Positions 17,405 through 26,757 of a stretch of 64,000 nucleotides of DNA are shown in pieces (positions within the stretch are counted from its first letter, which is position 1; each line of letters starts with the position of its first letter). The notes under the pieces are model-generated. The model was not told where the DNA came from. It saw only the letters and a list, made by a program, of their open reading frames with translations, and ran no database searches. Source of the stretch: Paenibacillus typhae (GTDB lineage: Bacteria; Bacillota; Bacilli; Paenibacillales; Paenibacillaceae); the NCBI RefSeq assembly GCF_900099765.1, contig NZ_FNDX01000017.1:11946-75945 (forward strand). The letters are read 5' to 3'. The translations under genes and the position numbers were made by a program.

Positions 17405-18613
17405 TTACTTCGCCTGCACACTGCGCCGGGCCATCCGTTTAGCCGAGCTCAGGGAGAGCAGGAAGCAGAGAACCAGCACAAACGCAGCTGCCGCATAAGG
17501 AAAATTAATGTCCAGGTCGAACAGGATACCGGCAACAATCGGTCCGGCAATATTACCAAGGCTGGTGTACGCCGAGTTCATCCCCATTACGAAGCCCTGC
17601 TGCGTCTCTCCGGCCATTTTGGACAATTGGGTGCCGACAGCGGGACGCAGAATATCCATCGCAAGGAACACGATAAACGTCACGGCCATAATCAGGAAGT
17701 AGCCATGAACGAACAGCGTGAGCAGAATGAATACGCCGGAAGCCAGCAGACTGATGGAAATCACTCTATTTTCGCCAAAACGGTTCAAAATCCAGCTAAA
17801 CGCAGTCAGCTGCACCACTGCCCCGGCAATCGAGCCGAAGGTTAGCACAAAAGCGATATCCTTAGGCGTAAAAGCGAATTTATGATCGACGAACAGTCCG
17901 AACACCGTCTCATAATTGGCGAGGCCAAACGACATGACGAATACAATGACCAATCCGACAAAATAAGGCTCCCGGTAAGAGCGCACCAGCTGGGAGATCA
18001 GACTTTCATTCTTGTGCTGATCCGCCGCTTCATCATGAACAGGCGCTGCAACACGCGATTCCGGCAACAAAATAAACGTGATAATAGCTACAAAAGCCGC
18101 TGCAATTGCCGCCGCGAAGAACGGAACACGGATACCGAACTCCGCCAGATAACCGCCGATCCCCGGTCCGATAATGAACCCTGTCGTAATGGCCGCATTA
18201 ATCATCCCCATCCCCTTGGCCCGTTCATCCATCGAGGTGGTATCGGCCACGTACGCCATAACCGCAGGCATAATCATTGCCGCTCCGATCCCGCCCAGCA
18301 TCCGGGCCACGAACAGCATCCACGGCAGCTCAGCCACACCGAACACTACCTCGGACAGGGAAAAGACGACCAGCCCCAGCACGATAATTCTTTTCCGGCC
18401 CATCCGGTCAGATATTCTGCCGGCAAGCGGCGAGACAATCAGCTGGGTCAGTGAAAAGGCGGCGACCAGCATCCCGACGACACTGCCCCCGATATGCAGC
18501 TCATTCATATAAGTCGGCAGAATCGGCACCACCAGCCCGATCCCCGTAAACGTTAAAAAGATACTGATCATCAGCATCAGCATTGCGCCGCGGTTTCTTA
18601 ATAGCAACGACAT
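17405..18613 (-). CDS. MFS multidrug efflux transporter
   Basis: A 402-residue 12-helix MFS protein of the NorA/Blt/TetA drug:H+ antiporter type. Motif A is RISDRMGRKR after helix 2, and motif C-like GPGIGGYLAE lies in helix 5. Substrate is not predictable. ATG at 18613 has GGAGGG seven bases upstream. A palindromic operator at 18711-18728 in its promoter region matches one in front of the adjacent tetR-type gene, so that repressor probably controls it. Confidence 0.85.
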   Translation of the reverse strand: MSLLLRNRGAMLMLMISIFLTFTGIGLVVPILPTYMNELHIGGSVVGMLVAAFSLTQLIVSPLAGRISDRMGRKRIIVLGLVVFSLSEVVFGVAELPWMLFVARMLGGIGAAMIMPAVMAYVADTTSMDERAKGMGMINAAITTGFIIGPGIGGYLAEFGIRVPFFAAAIAAAFVAIITFILLPESRVAAPVHDEAADQHKNESLISQLVRSYREPYFVGLVIVFVMSFGLANYETVFGLFVDHKFAFTPKDIAFVLTFGSIAGAVVQLTAFSWILNRFGENRVISISLLASGVFILLTLFVHGYFLIMAVTFIVFLAMDILRPAVGTQLSKMAGETQQGFVMGMNSAYTSLGNIAGPIVAGILFDLDINFPYAAAAFVLVLCFLLSLSSAKRMARRSVQAK

Positions 18614-18710
18614 TGTGTTTCCCTCCGTAATACAACCGTTATGTTTATTAAATATCTGCCTATCCTGCATATAACATTCATATCTATAAAAAAGTTATAC
18701 AACTGCCACA

Positions 18711-18728
18711 AGACCGACCATCCGGTCT
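18711..18728. promoter_or_regulatory. TetR operator of the efflux gene
   Basis: AGACCGACCATCCGGTCT has 7-bp inverted arms, and the same core plus flanking TAATTA is found at 19419-19436. It lies upstream of the MFS gene on the minus strand. Confidence 0.75.
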
Positions 18729-18804
18729 AATTAATAGCATGGAAAACATTATGTCAACTATCCGCTATCCGGCAGGTTGGGCTTGAAGCTCATCCGGCAA
18801 TCCT

Positions 18805-19359
18805 TCAGGCCCGCATCCCCTGCAGCAGCAGCCGTATGCCATCCCGGTAATACTTCATTACATCCGCCGGCCCCTCCGTGGGTGCCGTAATCTCTCTGAC
18901 TCTGCCGATTCCCTCCAGCATACCGCAGACAATCACCACATAATGATCCAGGTTGCCGCTGACCAGATACCCAGAGTCCATTCCCTCCTGCAGCAGATTG
19001 CGGCAGGCCATAGCCCCCGATTCATACAGCCGTGACAGCCGCAGATAGATCTCCTCCGAATGGGTACGGGATCTTGCGTACTCCTCAAGTCCGCCAATCA
19101 GCGGATTCTGAAAATCCCCCGCGTAATGCTCGCCAAGCGCATAAAAACGCTCCTCAATTCCTGTGATTCTGCCCCGGATCACGTCCCATTCCGCGAGCCA
19201 CTGCTCCGTATCCTCTTCGACGATGGACAGAAACAGCTCATCTTTACTAGGAAAATGATGATACAGGCTGCCTTTGCTCACTTTTGCAGCTATGCAGACT
19301 TCATTCATCGTGACCGCCGCGTACCCCTTTTGCACGAACAGGCTGGCTGCCTGCTGCAC
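18805..19359 (-). CDS. TetR-family repressor of the efflux pump
   Basis: A 184-residue TetR regulator: helix-turn-helix AVTMNEVCIAAKVSKGSLYH with HFPSKDELF, then a helical ligand domain. The GTG start at 19359 truncates DNA-binding helix 1. The frame remains open upstream (GRSDGEETKKRIV, a typical TetR N-terminus) but has no ATG/GTG/TTG; an ATA at 19401 sits eight bases after AGAAGGGGG. The true start may therefore be non-canonical. An operator overlaps its own promoter (TTGAAG-N18-TATAAT), implying autoregulation as well as control of the pump. Confidence 0.8.
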   Translation of the reverse strand: MQQAASLFVQKGYAAVTMNEVCIAAKVSKGSLYHHFPSKDELFLSIVEEDTEQWLAEWDVIRGRITGIEERFYALGEHYAGDFQNPLIGGLEEYARSRTHSEEIYLRLSRLYESGAMACRNLLQEGMDSGYLVSGNLDHYVVIVCGMLEGIGRVREITAPTEGPADVMKYYRDGIRLLLQGMRA

Positions 19360-19418
19360 AATGCGTTTCTTCGTTTCTTCTCCATCCGAGCGTCCTTTTA
19401 TACCCGTAACCCCCTTCT

Positions 19419-19436
19419 AAACCGACCATCCGGTCT
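19419..19436. promoter_or_regulatory. TetR autoregulatory operator
   Basis: AAACCGACCATCCGGTCT, nearly the same as 18711-18728. It lies immediately downstream of a minus-strand TATAAT (19439-19444). Confidence 0.75.
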
Positions 19437-19499
19437 AATTATAGCACAAGAGTGATGATGACTTCAAAAATGGTTGTTGGAATACCAGCCGTACATACT

Positions 19500-19531
19500 A
19501 AAAAGACGTACTGCCTACGCAATACGTCTTC
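19500..19531 (-). terminator. terminator after ndoA
   Basis: AAGACGTA pairs with TACGTCTT, followed on the minus strand by TTT. It ends the alr-ndoAI-ndoA unit. Confidence 0.7.
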
Positions 19532-19563
19532 CCTGATTACGCGAATATCGGTTCTGTCCCGGT

Positions 19564-19914
19564 CTAAAAATCGATCAGGCCCAGACTGATTTGCAGCGAA
19601 TCATCCACCTTTTTCATCGTATCATCGTCCAGATGGGTGATCTTATCGGTTAAGCGTTGTTTGTCAATCGTTCGAACCTGCTCCAGCAAAATGACGGAAT
19701 CCCGGTCAAAGCCGTGAGCAGCCGCATCAATCTCCACATGCGTCGGCAGCTTGGCCTTCTGGATCTGGGCGGTGATGGCCGCCACAATAACCGTCGGGCT
19801 GAAACGGTTGCCAATATCGTTCTGTATGACCAGTACCGGCCTTACTCCGCCTTGTTCAGAACCTACAACCGGCGAAAGGTCGGCAAAAAAAACGTCGCCG
19901 CGTTTAACGATCAA
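19564..19914 (-). CDS. ndoA: NdoA/MazF-type mRNA endoribonuclease toxin
   Basis: A 116-residue toxin nearly identical in pattern to Bacillus NdoA (EndoA): [40 protein letters not shown], then [16 protein letters not shown]. The family cleaves RNA sequence-specifically and is held inactive by NdoAI. It lies three bases after the antitoxin gene, the usual co-transcribed order, and shares the alr locus as in Bacillus. Confidence 0.95.
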   Translation of the reverse strand: MIVKRGDVFFADLSPVVGSEQGGVRPVLVIQNDIGNRFSPTVIVAAITAQIQKAKLPTHVEIDAAAHGFDRDSVILLEQVRTIDKQRLTDKITHLDDDTMKKVDDSLQISLGLIDF

Positions 19915-19917
19915 TAT

Positions 19918-20199
19918 CTACACCCCGCTTACTAAGCGGCCAAGAGTACTGTCTGCATCTTCCTCTGCGAGAAACGCCTCGCTTGCCATTGTCAAATTGA
20001 TCTTAGCCATCTCCATGTATCCCCGCTGCATCGACTCCCGGATGGTACGCTTTCTGCGTTCCGTTAAATACAGCTTCATGGCCTGCCTGATCAATTCACT
20101 CCGGTTAGAGTTCTCCAATTGGGCTATCCCATCCACTTCCTGCAAAAGATGATCGGGCAAACTGATCATAATTCTTTTGGTGTTCTGCAAATTGGCCAA
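19918..20199 (-). CDS. ndoAI: NdoAI antitoxin
   Basis: A ~93-residue ribbon-helix-helix antitoxin: TKRIMISLPDHLLQEVDG and RSELIRQAMKLYLTERRK make the DNA-binding fold, and ARYMEMAKINL-like residues lead into the C-terminal toxin-binding tail. The TTG at 20199 gives an N-terminus typical of Paenibacillus; GTG at 20211 with AGAAGG eight bases upstream is an equally plausible start. Located between alr and ndoA. Confidence 0.85.
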   Translation of the reverse strand: MANLQNTKRIMISLPDHLLQEVDGIAQLENSNRSELIRQAMKLYLTERRKRTIRESMQRGYMEMAKINLTMASEAFLAEEDADSTLGRLVSGV

Positions 20200-20410
20200 C
20201 TTCTCTTCCACCCCCACAAGCCTTCTGCCCTTGTGTTCCAGTGTTACAATATACAAGGAATTTTATACAAGGAATATATGCAGATAGTATATCAAGTATG
20301 CTGCATCCCATTATAAACTAGAAATGGCGGTACGTATAGACTATATGTCACACTCGCCTATACGATTATCCTTTGTATTCTTTTCCTGTATAAGATAACC
20401 TGTCACTAAA

Positions 20411-21592
20411 TTAGGACTTCAGCAGTGGATTCACCAGGTTGGGGGCAGCACCTTCACGTATATATACGCGCGGTACACGGTGAGCCAGCATACAGATGAC
20501 TTCGTAGTGAATGGTGCCTAAATGGAGCGCCAGTTCATCCGCCGTAATAGAGGCGTTGCCCTGGCGTCCGATGAGTACAACCTCTTCGCCAGCTTGGATT
20601 TGTTCCGCTTCTCCAGCGAAAGATTTGAGCGTTACCATACACTGGTCCATGCAGATTGTTCCGACGACCGGAGCGCGGCGTCCGCGTATTAGCACCTCCG
20701 CCTTGCCTGTCAGCATGCGGGAATATCCGTCTGCGTACCCCACCGGGAGCGTTGCAATAACCTCTTCGCTGTCCGTGAAGTAGCGGGTGCCGTAGCTGAT
20801 GCCAAGCCCAGGCGGCAATGTCTTGATATATACCGCCTGTGTCTTCAGCGTCATTACCGGGTGTAAAGCCACGCGCTCGTGGTTTACCTCTGTTGAGGGA
20901 TAAAATCCGTACAAGCTTATGCCTACACGCACCATGTTACTGGATAGGAAAGGTGTATCAATGGCCGTAGCGCTATTGCCCGTATGTATGATCGGGATCT
21001 GTATTTCCTTGTCCCGAAGCGTTTCCGCCACGCTCATGAACCGCCGGTACTGCATCAGTGTATAGCTTTTGTCTTCTTCGTCTGCTTTGGCAAAATGAGT
21101 AAACATGCCCTCCAGCTCCGCCTGCGCTGTCCGGTGCACTTCTTCGATGAAAGCGGGCGCATCGGCCGGCAGAAGCCCCAGCCGTCCCATCCCGCTGTCA
21201 ATCTTGATGTGTACCTTCAGCCGGTGCTCCGGATCTTCTGGAAGCTGTCTTACCGCCTCCAGCACCTCCGGCGTGAATAGTGTTACGGTCACCTTGTTCT
21301 CCCAGGCAACGGCTATGCCTTCCGGTGAGGTATAGCCCAGCACCAGGATAGGAAGTAGTATTCCCGCCTGACGCAGCTCCAATGCCTCATCCAAAAAAGC
21401 CACACTAACATAGTCCGCTCCAAGCCGTTCAAGCTCCCGCGTCACTTCCACTGCCCCATGGCCATACGCATTTCCTTTGACGCATCCCATAAATTTCGTT
21501 TCCGCCGGCAGAGCCGCCCGGAAAGCTTCATAATTGGCACGCAGATCATCCAGATTTATCTCGGCAACTGTAGGTCGATAGCTTGCTTGCAC
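20411..21592 (-). CDS. alr: alanine racemase
   Basis: A 393-residue PLP-dependent alanine racemase that makes D-alanine for peptidoglycan. The PLP lysine is Lys39 in CVKGNAYGHG; RVGISLYGFYPS and the C-terminal VGTICMDQCMV are family landmarks. GTG start at 21592 with GAAGGTGA upstream. It follows ydcC and precedes ndoAI, the order conserved in Bacillus. Confidence 0.95.
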   Translation of the reverse strand: MQASYRPTVAEINLDDLRANYEAFRAALPAETKFMGCVKGNAYGHGAVEVTRELERLGADYVSVAFLDEALELRQAGILLPILVLGYTSPEGIAVAWENKVTVTLFTPEVLEAVRQLPEDPEHRLKVHIKIDSGMGRLGLLPADAPAFIEEVHRTAQAELEGMFTHFAKADEEDKSYTLMQYRRFMSVAETLRDKEIQIPIIHTGNSATAIDTPFLSSNMVRVGISLYGFYPSTEVNHERVALHPVMTLKTQAVYIKTLPPGLGISYGTRYFTDSEEVIATLPVGYADGYSRMLTGKAEVLIRGRRAPVVGTICMDQCMVTLKSFAGEAEQIQAGEEVVLIGRQGNASITADELALHLGTIHYEVICMLAHRVPRVYIREGAAPNLVNPLLKS

Positions 21593-21755
21593 TTCAAGGT
21601 CACCTTCTTAATTGTAGTAAAACACCGTCACGGATAACCGCAGCGTTTGTAGTCTTACTGCCAATGGTAATCTTAGCGAAGGATGCTGTCAATGTGAGCA
21701 TGGCTATCTTTTTGCTGATTGTCCAGAGGTCCCGTCATCATCAATCCATAGTACA

Positions 21756-21812
21756 AAAAAAGCGGATACGGCTTGTAGAGGATTGGCTCCCACAATGCAC
21801 TGTATCCGCCTA
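21756..21812 (-). terminator. terminator between ydcC and alr
   Basis: AGCGGATAC pairs with GTATCCGC across a ~30-base loop; the minus strand then runs into seven T. It suggests alr also needs its own promoter. Confidence 0.75.
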
Positions 21813-21819
21813 CTGAATA

Positions 21820-22902
21820 TTACTTACCCGATTGTGCCTGCATAGAAGCGGCAATCTGCATCATTTCGTCAAGCGGCAGATTCGCGCTTGTAATCCGGAA
21901 TTCCACACCGTCATTCATCCAGGTGAGCGTCTGCTGCTCATCGCCGGTAAGCGCTCCTGCAGTGAATCCGAGATCAACCAGCGTCGCCGGAGCCAGCGAT
22001 ACGGCGCGGTCCAGCGGACGGGCTTCCATAATCGTATACTGGTAGTCCCCTTCATAACGGATGAGCACTGCATGATCCTTGTTGCCCTCGATCTTGTGAT
22101 AGTCCTTAAAGGTTACACCTGCCGGTATGTATTCCGGCTCAATAACCCCGAAATCGCCCAGCTCAGCTGTTACCTGCTCCGCATTTTCTTCCCCGGCCGG
22201 TGCTGCTACCGGATTGCCGTTTTCGTCAACCTCGGCCACTGTGCTTTGGGAAGGGGTGCCGGTTGCCATATTCTTTTGCATATCAAAAGAATCCTTGGTG
22301 AATTCGGGATCAAACTTGAAGCTGTCGAACTTCACGTCCACCACGACCTTGGCTTCGGAATCGGAGACCTGCACCTGCTTGGGCTCGTAGGTTTTTTTGG
22401 CCAGCCAGATCTTCTGCCGGACAAGTGCGCTGCTCTGGTAGTTCGCCGCCACCTCGAATACGTAGTTGTCACCTTCTTCGGTCAGCTGGCGGTTGTTGTC
22501 GGCAGTAATGCCGCGCAGCAGTGTCTGGTACAGATACACCTGACCCTGATTATCCGGCCAGTCGCTCTGGAAGCGGAAGCTTTTGCCGAGGCTTGGGGTG
22601 AGCACGAATACTCCTTCATCGTTGCGCAGCACGATCTGCGTTACATCCTTCTGCACATTGGAGAGGCTGATGCGGTAATACGAAGGGTTTTTGTACCATA
22701 CCTCCACCTTATACTCCTGCGGCTGCTCGCCGGTATAGAGAGTCATCGTGCCCGACCCCTGATAGGCCCCCTGCTTGCTCTCCAGCTTGTCAGACACAGC
22801 ATTCAAATCCTTCACCACGGAAGCGGCATCCTTCTTCCCGCAACCCGCGAGCACCAGGGCCACGCTCATAATGATCGCGAGTACCCATGTTATCCGGCGC
22901 AT
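21820..22902 (-). CDS. ydcC: YdcC-like LolA-fold sporulation lipoprotein
   Basis: A 360-residue lipoprotein: signal peptide with lipobox LAGC (about 18-21), then a LolA-like beta fold (YQGSGTMTLYTGE..., NPSYYRISLSNVQKD, GVFVLTPSLGKSFRFQSDWP). Bacillus YdcC, a sporulation-associated LolA-like protein, lies in the same place upstream of alr. The C-terminal ~100 residues (VTFKDYHKIEGNKDHAVLIR) form a second, DUF4367-like region. Ends with a terminator before alr. Confidence 0.8.
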   Translation of the reverse strand: MRRITWVLAIIMSVALVLAGCGKKDAASVVKDLNAVSDKLESKQGAYQGSGTMTLYTGEQPQEYKVEVWYKNPSYYRISLSNVQKDVTQIVLRNDEGVFVLTPSLGKSFRFQSDWPDNQGQVYLYQTLLRGITADNNRQLTEEGDNYVFEVAANYQSSALVRQKIWLAKKTYEPKQVQVSDSEAKVVVDVKFDSFKFDPEFTKDSFDMQKNMATGTPSQSTVAEVDENGNPVAAPAGEENAEQVTAELGDFGVIEPEYIPAGVTFKDYHKIEGNKDHAVLIRYEGDYQYTIMEARPLDRAVSLAPATLVDLGFTAGALTGDEQQTLTWMNDGVEFRITSANLPLDEMMQIAASMQAQSGK

Positions 22903-23130
22903 GACATCATCCCCTTAACCTGTTTTGAAAAGCATTGATTAGTACATGTCTATGAGGGACTTGCCTGCATTATGCAGACGGGCATGACAAGCCGGAAGGA
23001 AGTGCTCAAAGACTTCAGATTTATTTATTTTTATATCATATTGCTTACACAAATACTTGTTATAACTAGATTAATAGCACACACACCTCTTACATAAGAA
23101 CCGGAAGGTTATATTGGTAAGATTTCTCAT

Positions 23131-23158
23131 TAAAATTTTATCAATTCACAGCCGATAA
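23131..23158 (+). promoter_or_regulatory. sigma-D-type promoter of the chemoreceptor gene
   Basis: TAAA (23131) and GCCGATAA (23151) are separated by 16 bases, matching the Bacillus sigma-D consensus TAAA-N14/16-GCCGATAT. It lies 52 bp before the start codon. The rest of the gap 22903-23209 shows nothing else. Confidence 0.75.
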
Positions 23159-23209
23159 TGTAGCGTGCCTGTCCGCAGAGACTTAAAAAGCTAAAGGAGA
23201 ATGAACACT

Positions 23210-25273
23210 ATGGGGAAAATAAAAATAATATCTAATAAAATACGCAATATCTCGCTGAGGGTTAAGCTTCCTATATTATTAAGCCTGCTAGTTGCTGTAG
23301 TGCTCTTGGCGACATCAGTCACAGTATATTTTGTCTCCTCGGATCTGTTGCTTCGAAAGAGCAAAGATGAAATTAACGCAAACGCGGACCGAATAGGTGA
23401 AGGGCTGTGGACTGCAATGCAGCTGCAGGAGCAGACCACTTATGTAATTTCAGTGCACAATACCTTTAAACAGCTGTTAAATCTTAGGGGACAAGGAACT
23501 TTGTCCGAGCAAGAGTTTTTTTCTTCAACCAATCCCTACTATGAAAAAGCAAACGGAATCCTTCAGGAAAGCATGAATGACACAAGCAGCATTAGCTCCT
23601 TACTTGTTTTGGATTCTAAAGGAACTATTCTTGCAGGAACTAACACAGACAACATTGGGCAGTCCCGGGCAGACCGTGAGTATTTTACAGAAGCATTCAA
23701 GGGTCAATCCTTTATCAGCGATGCCATCCAGTCCAAAAGCAGCGATAAATTATTAATTGCATTCTCCCAGCCGATCAAAGATTTGGAAGGCAAGGTAATC
23801 GGCGTCTTGGCCATGACCGTGGACAGCAGCTTCTTCCTGGATAAACTGGGCAACATTAAAATTAATGGGCAAGGTAAAATAGAGATTTTGAGCCGTAGCG
23901 GAATTATCCTGTATAACTCCACCGACCCTACCCGGATCGGACAAAGTCTTGCCGGTACTCCAGGGATGGATGATTTTCTGGCGATCAGGGCAACGGATGA
24001 GCTCGTTACGCAGTCTGTCGAATTGGCGAGCGAATATCTGAGAATCAACAAAATTCCCAAGGCTGATCTTACCATTTCCGTTATCGATTCTTACGCCGAT
24101 ATTAAACGTCCTATCCAGGATATGCTGATGAAAATCTTCATTGTAACGGTTATCGCCCTGCTTGTCGCCATTGGTTTCGGTATGCTGCTGTCCCGTTCTA
24201 TAACCAAACCTGTTATCAGGCTGACCTCGCTGTTCAAAACATTGGCAAACGGAGATTTAACCATCGGTGCCGATGGCCGCTATACAAGTGAGTTCAAGGA
24301 TTTGGCTGACAGCTTCAATACCATGGTCCGGCAAAATAAAGAGCTCATCACCAATATGAATAGTTCGATCTCCGTGCTCAACGCAAGCACCAATGAACTG
24401 GAGAAGACTTCTAAACAGACCGCCCGCTCCATTAATGAAACCTCGGTAACCTCCACGAGTATTGCCCAGGCGATGGAACTGCAGTCCAATGATACCGAGC
24501 ACATAGTCGATAAGTTCTATGGATTCAGCGAGAAATTTGCTGCGATGAACGATAATGCCCAATCCGTCAGACAAAGTGCTGAGGAAATCATTGAGGTCTT
24601 CCATACCAGCAATCAGGTCGTTGATGGTTTAATTCAGATCAGTGATAAGAATGAACAAGAGGTCCAGAAAATCTCGGCGATCACAGTAAAACTTCAGGAA
24701 AGCTCCAACAGCATCAGCAATATAACAGGAGCAATCAATCAAATCGCCGCTCAAACGAATCTGCTTGCACTGAACGCATCGATCGAAGCCGCGAGGGCCG
24801 GGGAACACGGCAGAGGTTTTGCTGTAGTGGCCTCCGAGATCCGAAAGCTGGCTGAACAGAGCACGAAGCAATCGAATGAAATCTATGAAATCATTCAACA
24901 AAATCTTGACTTTGTCGCAGAAAATAATGATAGCGTAGTAGAAATTAATAATATCTCCGCCAAGCAGGATGAGCTCGTTGGGCAGACCCAGAAGGCATTC
25001 CAAACTATTCTGGATAAAATCACGCACATCACGGATCAAATTAAATCGATGGCCGATGAAATTGCTCATATGCAAAAAGACAAGGACGAGGTTCTCGATT
25101 CGGCTCAGAGCCTTTCGGCAACCGGTGAAGAGGTGTCTGCTTCAGTGGAGGAAGTTACAGCTACCATGGTGGAACAATCCTCCACCATTGAACAACTGGC
25201 TGAGATGGTAGAAACCATTGATCAGCTCACTAAAAATCTGGCAGAATCAGCTTCTAAATTCCGCGTCGGGTAA
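23210..25273 (+). CDS. methyl-accepting chemotaxis protein
   Basis: A 687-residue chemoreceptor. TM1 lies near residues 16-42, then an extracellular double-Cache-like sensor (about 45-300; [42 protein letters not shown]-like strands), TM2 around 305-330, HAMP, and a cytoplasmic signalling domain with hairpin tip [23 protein letters not shown] at 23210 lies nine bases after AAGGAG. The sigma-D-type promoter fits motility genes. Ligand unknown. Confidence 0.9.
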   Translation: MGKIKIISNKIRNISLRVKLPILLSLLVAVVLLATSVTVYFVSSDLLLRKSKDEINANADRIGEGLWTAMQLQEQTTYVISVHNTFKQLLNLRGQGTLSEQEFFSSTNPYYEKANGILQESMNDTSSISSLLVLDSKGTILAGTNTDNIGQSRADREYFTEAFKGQSFISDAIQSKSSDKLLIAFSQPIKDLEGKVIGVLAMTVDSSFFLDKLGNIKINGQGKIEILSRSGIILYNSTDPTRIGQSLAGTPGMDDFLAIRATDELVTQSVELASEYLRINKIPKADLTISVIDSYADIKRPIQDMLMKIFIVTVIALLVAIGFGMLLSRSITKPVIRLTSLFKTLANGDLTIGADGRYTSEFKDLADSFNTMVRQNKELITNMNSSISVLNASTNELEKTSKQTARSINETSVTSTSIAQAMELQSNDTEHIVDKFYGFSEKFAAMNDNAQSVRQSAEEIIEVFHTSNQVVDGLIQISDKNEQEVQKISAITVKLQESSNSISNITGAINQIAAQTNLLALNASIEAARAGEHGRGFAVVASEIRKLAEQSTKQSNEIYEIIQQNLDFVAENNDSVVEINNISAKQDELVGQTQKAFQTILDKITHITDQIKSMADEIAHMQKDKDEVLDSAQSLSATGEEVSASVEEVTATMVEQSSTIEQLAEMVETIDQLTKNLAESASKFRVG

Positions 25274-25310
25274 GCGTCCCTTTCTCTTACGTTTTCATAT
25301 TGGCCCTACC

Positions 25311-25351
25311 AAAAAGAAACCCTGGTCATTATTAGACCTTGGGTTTCTTCT
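25311..25351 (+). terminator. terminator of the chemoreceptor gene
   Basis: AAGAAACCC pairs with GGGTTTCTT; the following T-run is weak. Confidence 0.65.
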
Positions 25352-25490
25352 ACGTTTCCTCGATATTGACCTGCAGCAAATATTTTTTATTTTTTTCTCA
25401 CCCCCTCTCCGGTACGACATTTTATGTCGTACCACTTGTTATATACTCCGGATGTAACAATCAAACTACCGAAATGAGGTACGCAGACCT

Positions 25491-25679
25491 ATGCCCAAAA
25501 CAAAACGCGGACGTGTGCTTTGGTCCCTTCCCGCACGGGGCCGCGGGACATGCCCGATCTGTACAAGCACTCGCATCAAGCTGCTCTATCCGAAAGTAAA
25601 AAGCGACGGTACTGGAGTCAAGGTATGCAAACGGTGCAGCAAGGCGCCGCAGGCTAAAGTAGACGCCATCTGCATTTGA
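25491..25679 (+). CDS. small zinc-ribbon-like protein
   Basis: A 62-residue basic protein with CPIC near residue 21 and CKRC near residue 46, an arrangement typical of a four-cysteine zinc ribbon. The Arg/Lys-rich N-terminus (MPKTKRGRVLW) suggests nucleic-acid or ribosome association; I know no named family. A strong terminator follows it, so it forms its own unit. Confidence 0.6.
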   Translation: MPKTKRGRVLWSLPARGRGTCPICTSTRIKLLYPKVKSDGTGVKVCKRCSKAPQAKVDAICI

Positions 25680-25695
25680 TGCTGCTGTGCTTAAC

Positions 25696-25740
25696 GGCCG
25701 GCTGCTCTCCGCCTGACAGCAGGGAGCAGCCGGCCTTGTC
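25696..25740 (+). terminator. Rho-independent terminator
   Basis: GGCCGGCTGCTC pairs with GAGCAGCCGGCC, a perfect 12-bp stem followed by TTGT. Confidence 0.8.
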
Positions 25741-25848
25741 TCATATCCGGATTGTCTCATTACCGGAGGCTGCCTATACTGGAGTATAGGACGACTAAGC
25801 CACAATCTATTTTCTACTAATTATTCACTCTAAAAAGGAGACTTTTCC

Positions 25849-26757
25849 TTGAGCCATACGCACCGCATTCAATGGTTCGACCAGCAGGTGAGAACCGGCC
25901 GCTATCCGAACAGCAGAACGCTCGCCGGGCAGTTTGAAATCTCTAAACGCCAGGCTCAGCGGGATATTGAATATATGGCTTCCTCCTTGTGTGCTCCGCT
26001 GCAATATGTGGCCAGGGAACGCGGCTATTGCTATGAGGATGACAGCTTCATGCTGCCTTATCTGTATATGACCGATCAGGAGAAACAAATCCTCAAATAC
26101 CTGGCATACCGCTACAGCAAGTATAATTATGAGAATGGTCCGGAGGTACGGCGGATCGGTAATTTACTGGGCCGCCTGACCGGACAGCAGGAGCTGGAGC
26201 GTGAGGCACGGCTGCCGCTTTTTGCAGTAAATCCCCGCAGCCTGCAGATGTTTGAGCTGCTGGATCATGCCATCCGGAGCCGGATCACCGTAAAGCTGAT
26301 CTATGACGGTACAGACGGCGAGCTTGAGCTTTGTCCGCTCAGGCTTGAGAATCACTATGATGCCGACCATCTTATCGCCAGACCGGCGGATCAGCAGGCG
26401 GGGCAGCCCAGGTACTATCTGCTGTCCTCCATTCTTCAGCTGCAGCTGACCGGGCAACATTTTGCTGACGGGCCTGCCCCGGGCTCCCGGCTCGAGACCG
26501 GACGCAGGCTGAAGCCGTTCACTGCCCGGCTCCGGCTGTCAGCTCCCCCGCCGGACGGGCACTGGTATGGCTTCCCGGCGCGGCTTCATAGGGGAGATCT
26601 CTACGAGGTAGATTTTTTGGACACAGAGCTGTTTATCCGCCACCTGCTGATGACAGACTGGCTGGAGCTTACCGGCCCCAAATGGTTGCAGGATAAAGTT
26701 ACCGCCAGATGCCGGACTGTACTCCATTTACTGAACCCGGAGGAACCCAATTCATGA
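25849..26757 (+). CDS. WYL-like transcriptional regulator
   Basis: A 302-residue protein with an N-terminal winged-helix part (NSRTLAGQFEISKRQAQRDI and EYMASSLCAPLQYVARERGY, the HTH_11 pattern) and a C-terminal region resembling a divergent WYL domain (SRITVKLIYDG, LRLENHYDADHLIARPAD, YYLLSSILQLQLT). The ligand is unknown. TTG start with AGGAG eight bases upstream. Its stop overlaps the next start (ATGA), indicating co-translation with the twin proteins downstream, an unusual operon for a regulator. Confidence 0.65.
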   Translation: MSHTHRIQWFDQQVRTGRYPNSRTLAGQFEISKRQAQRDIEYMASSLCAPLQYVARERGYCYEDDSFMLPYLYMTDQEKQILKYLAYRYSKYNYENGPEVRRIGNLLGRLTGQQELEREARLPLFAVNPRSLQMFELLDHAIRSRITVKLIYDGTDGELELCPLRLENHYDADHLIARPADQQAGQPRYYLLSSILQLQLTGQHFADGPAPGSRLETGRRLKPFTARLRLSAPPPDGHWYGFPARLHRGDLYEVDFLDTELFIRHLLMTDWLELTGPKWLQDKVTARCRTVLHLLNPEEPNS

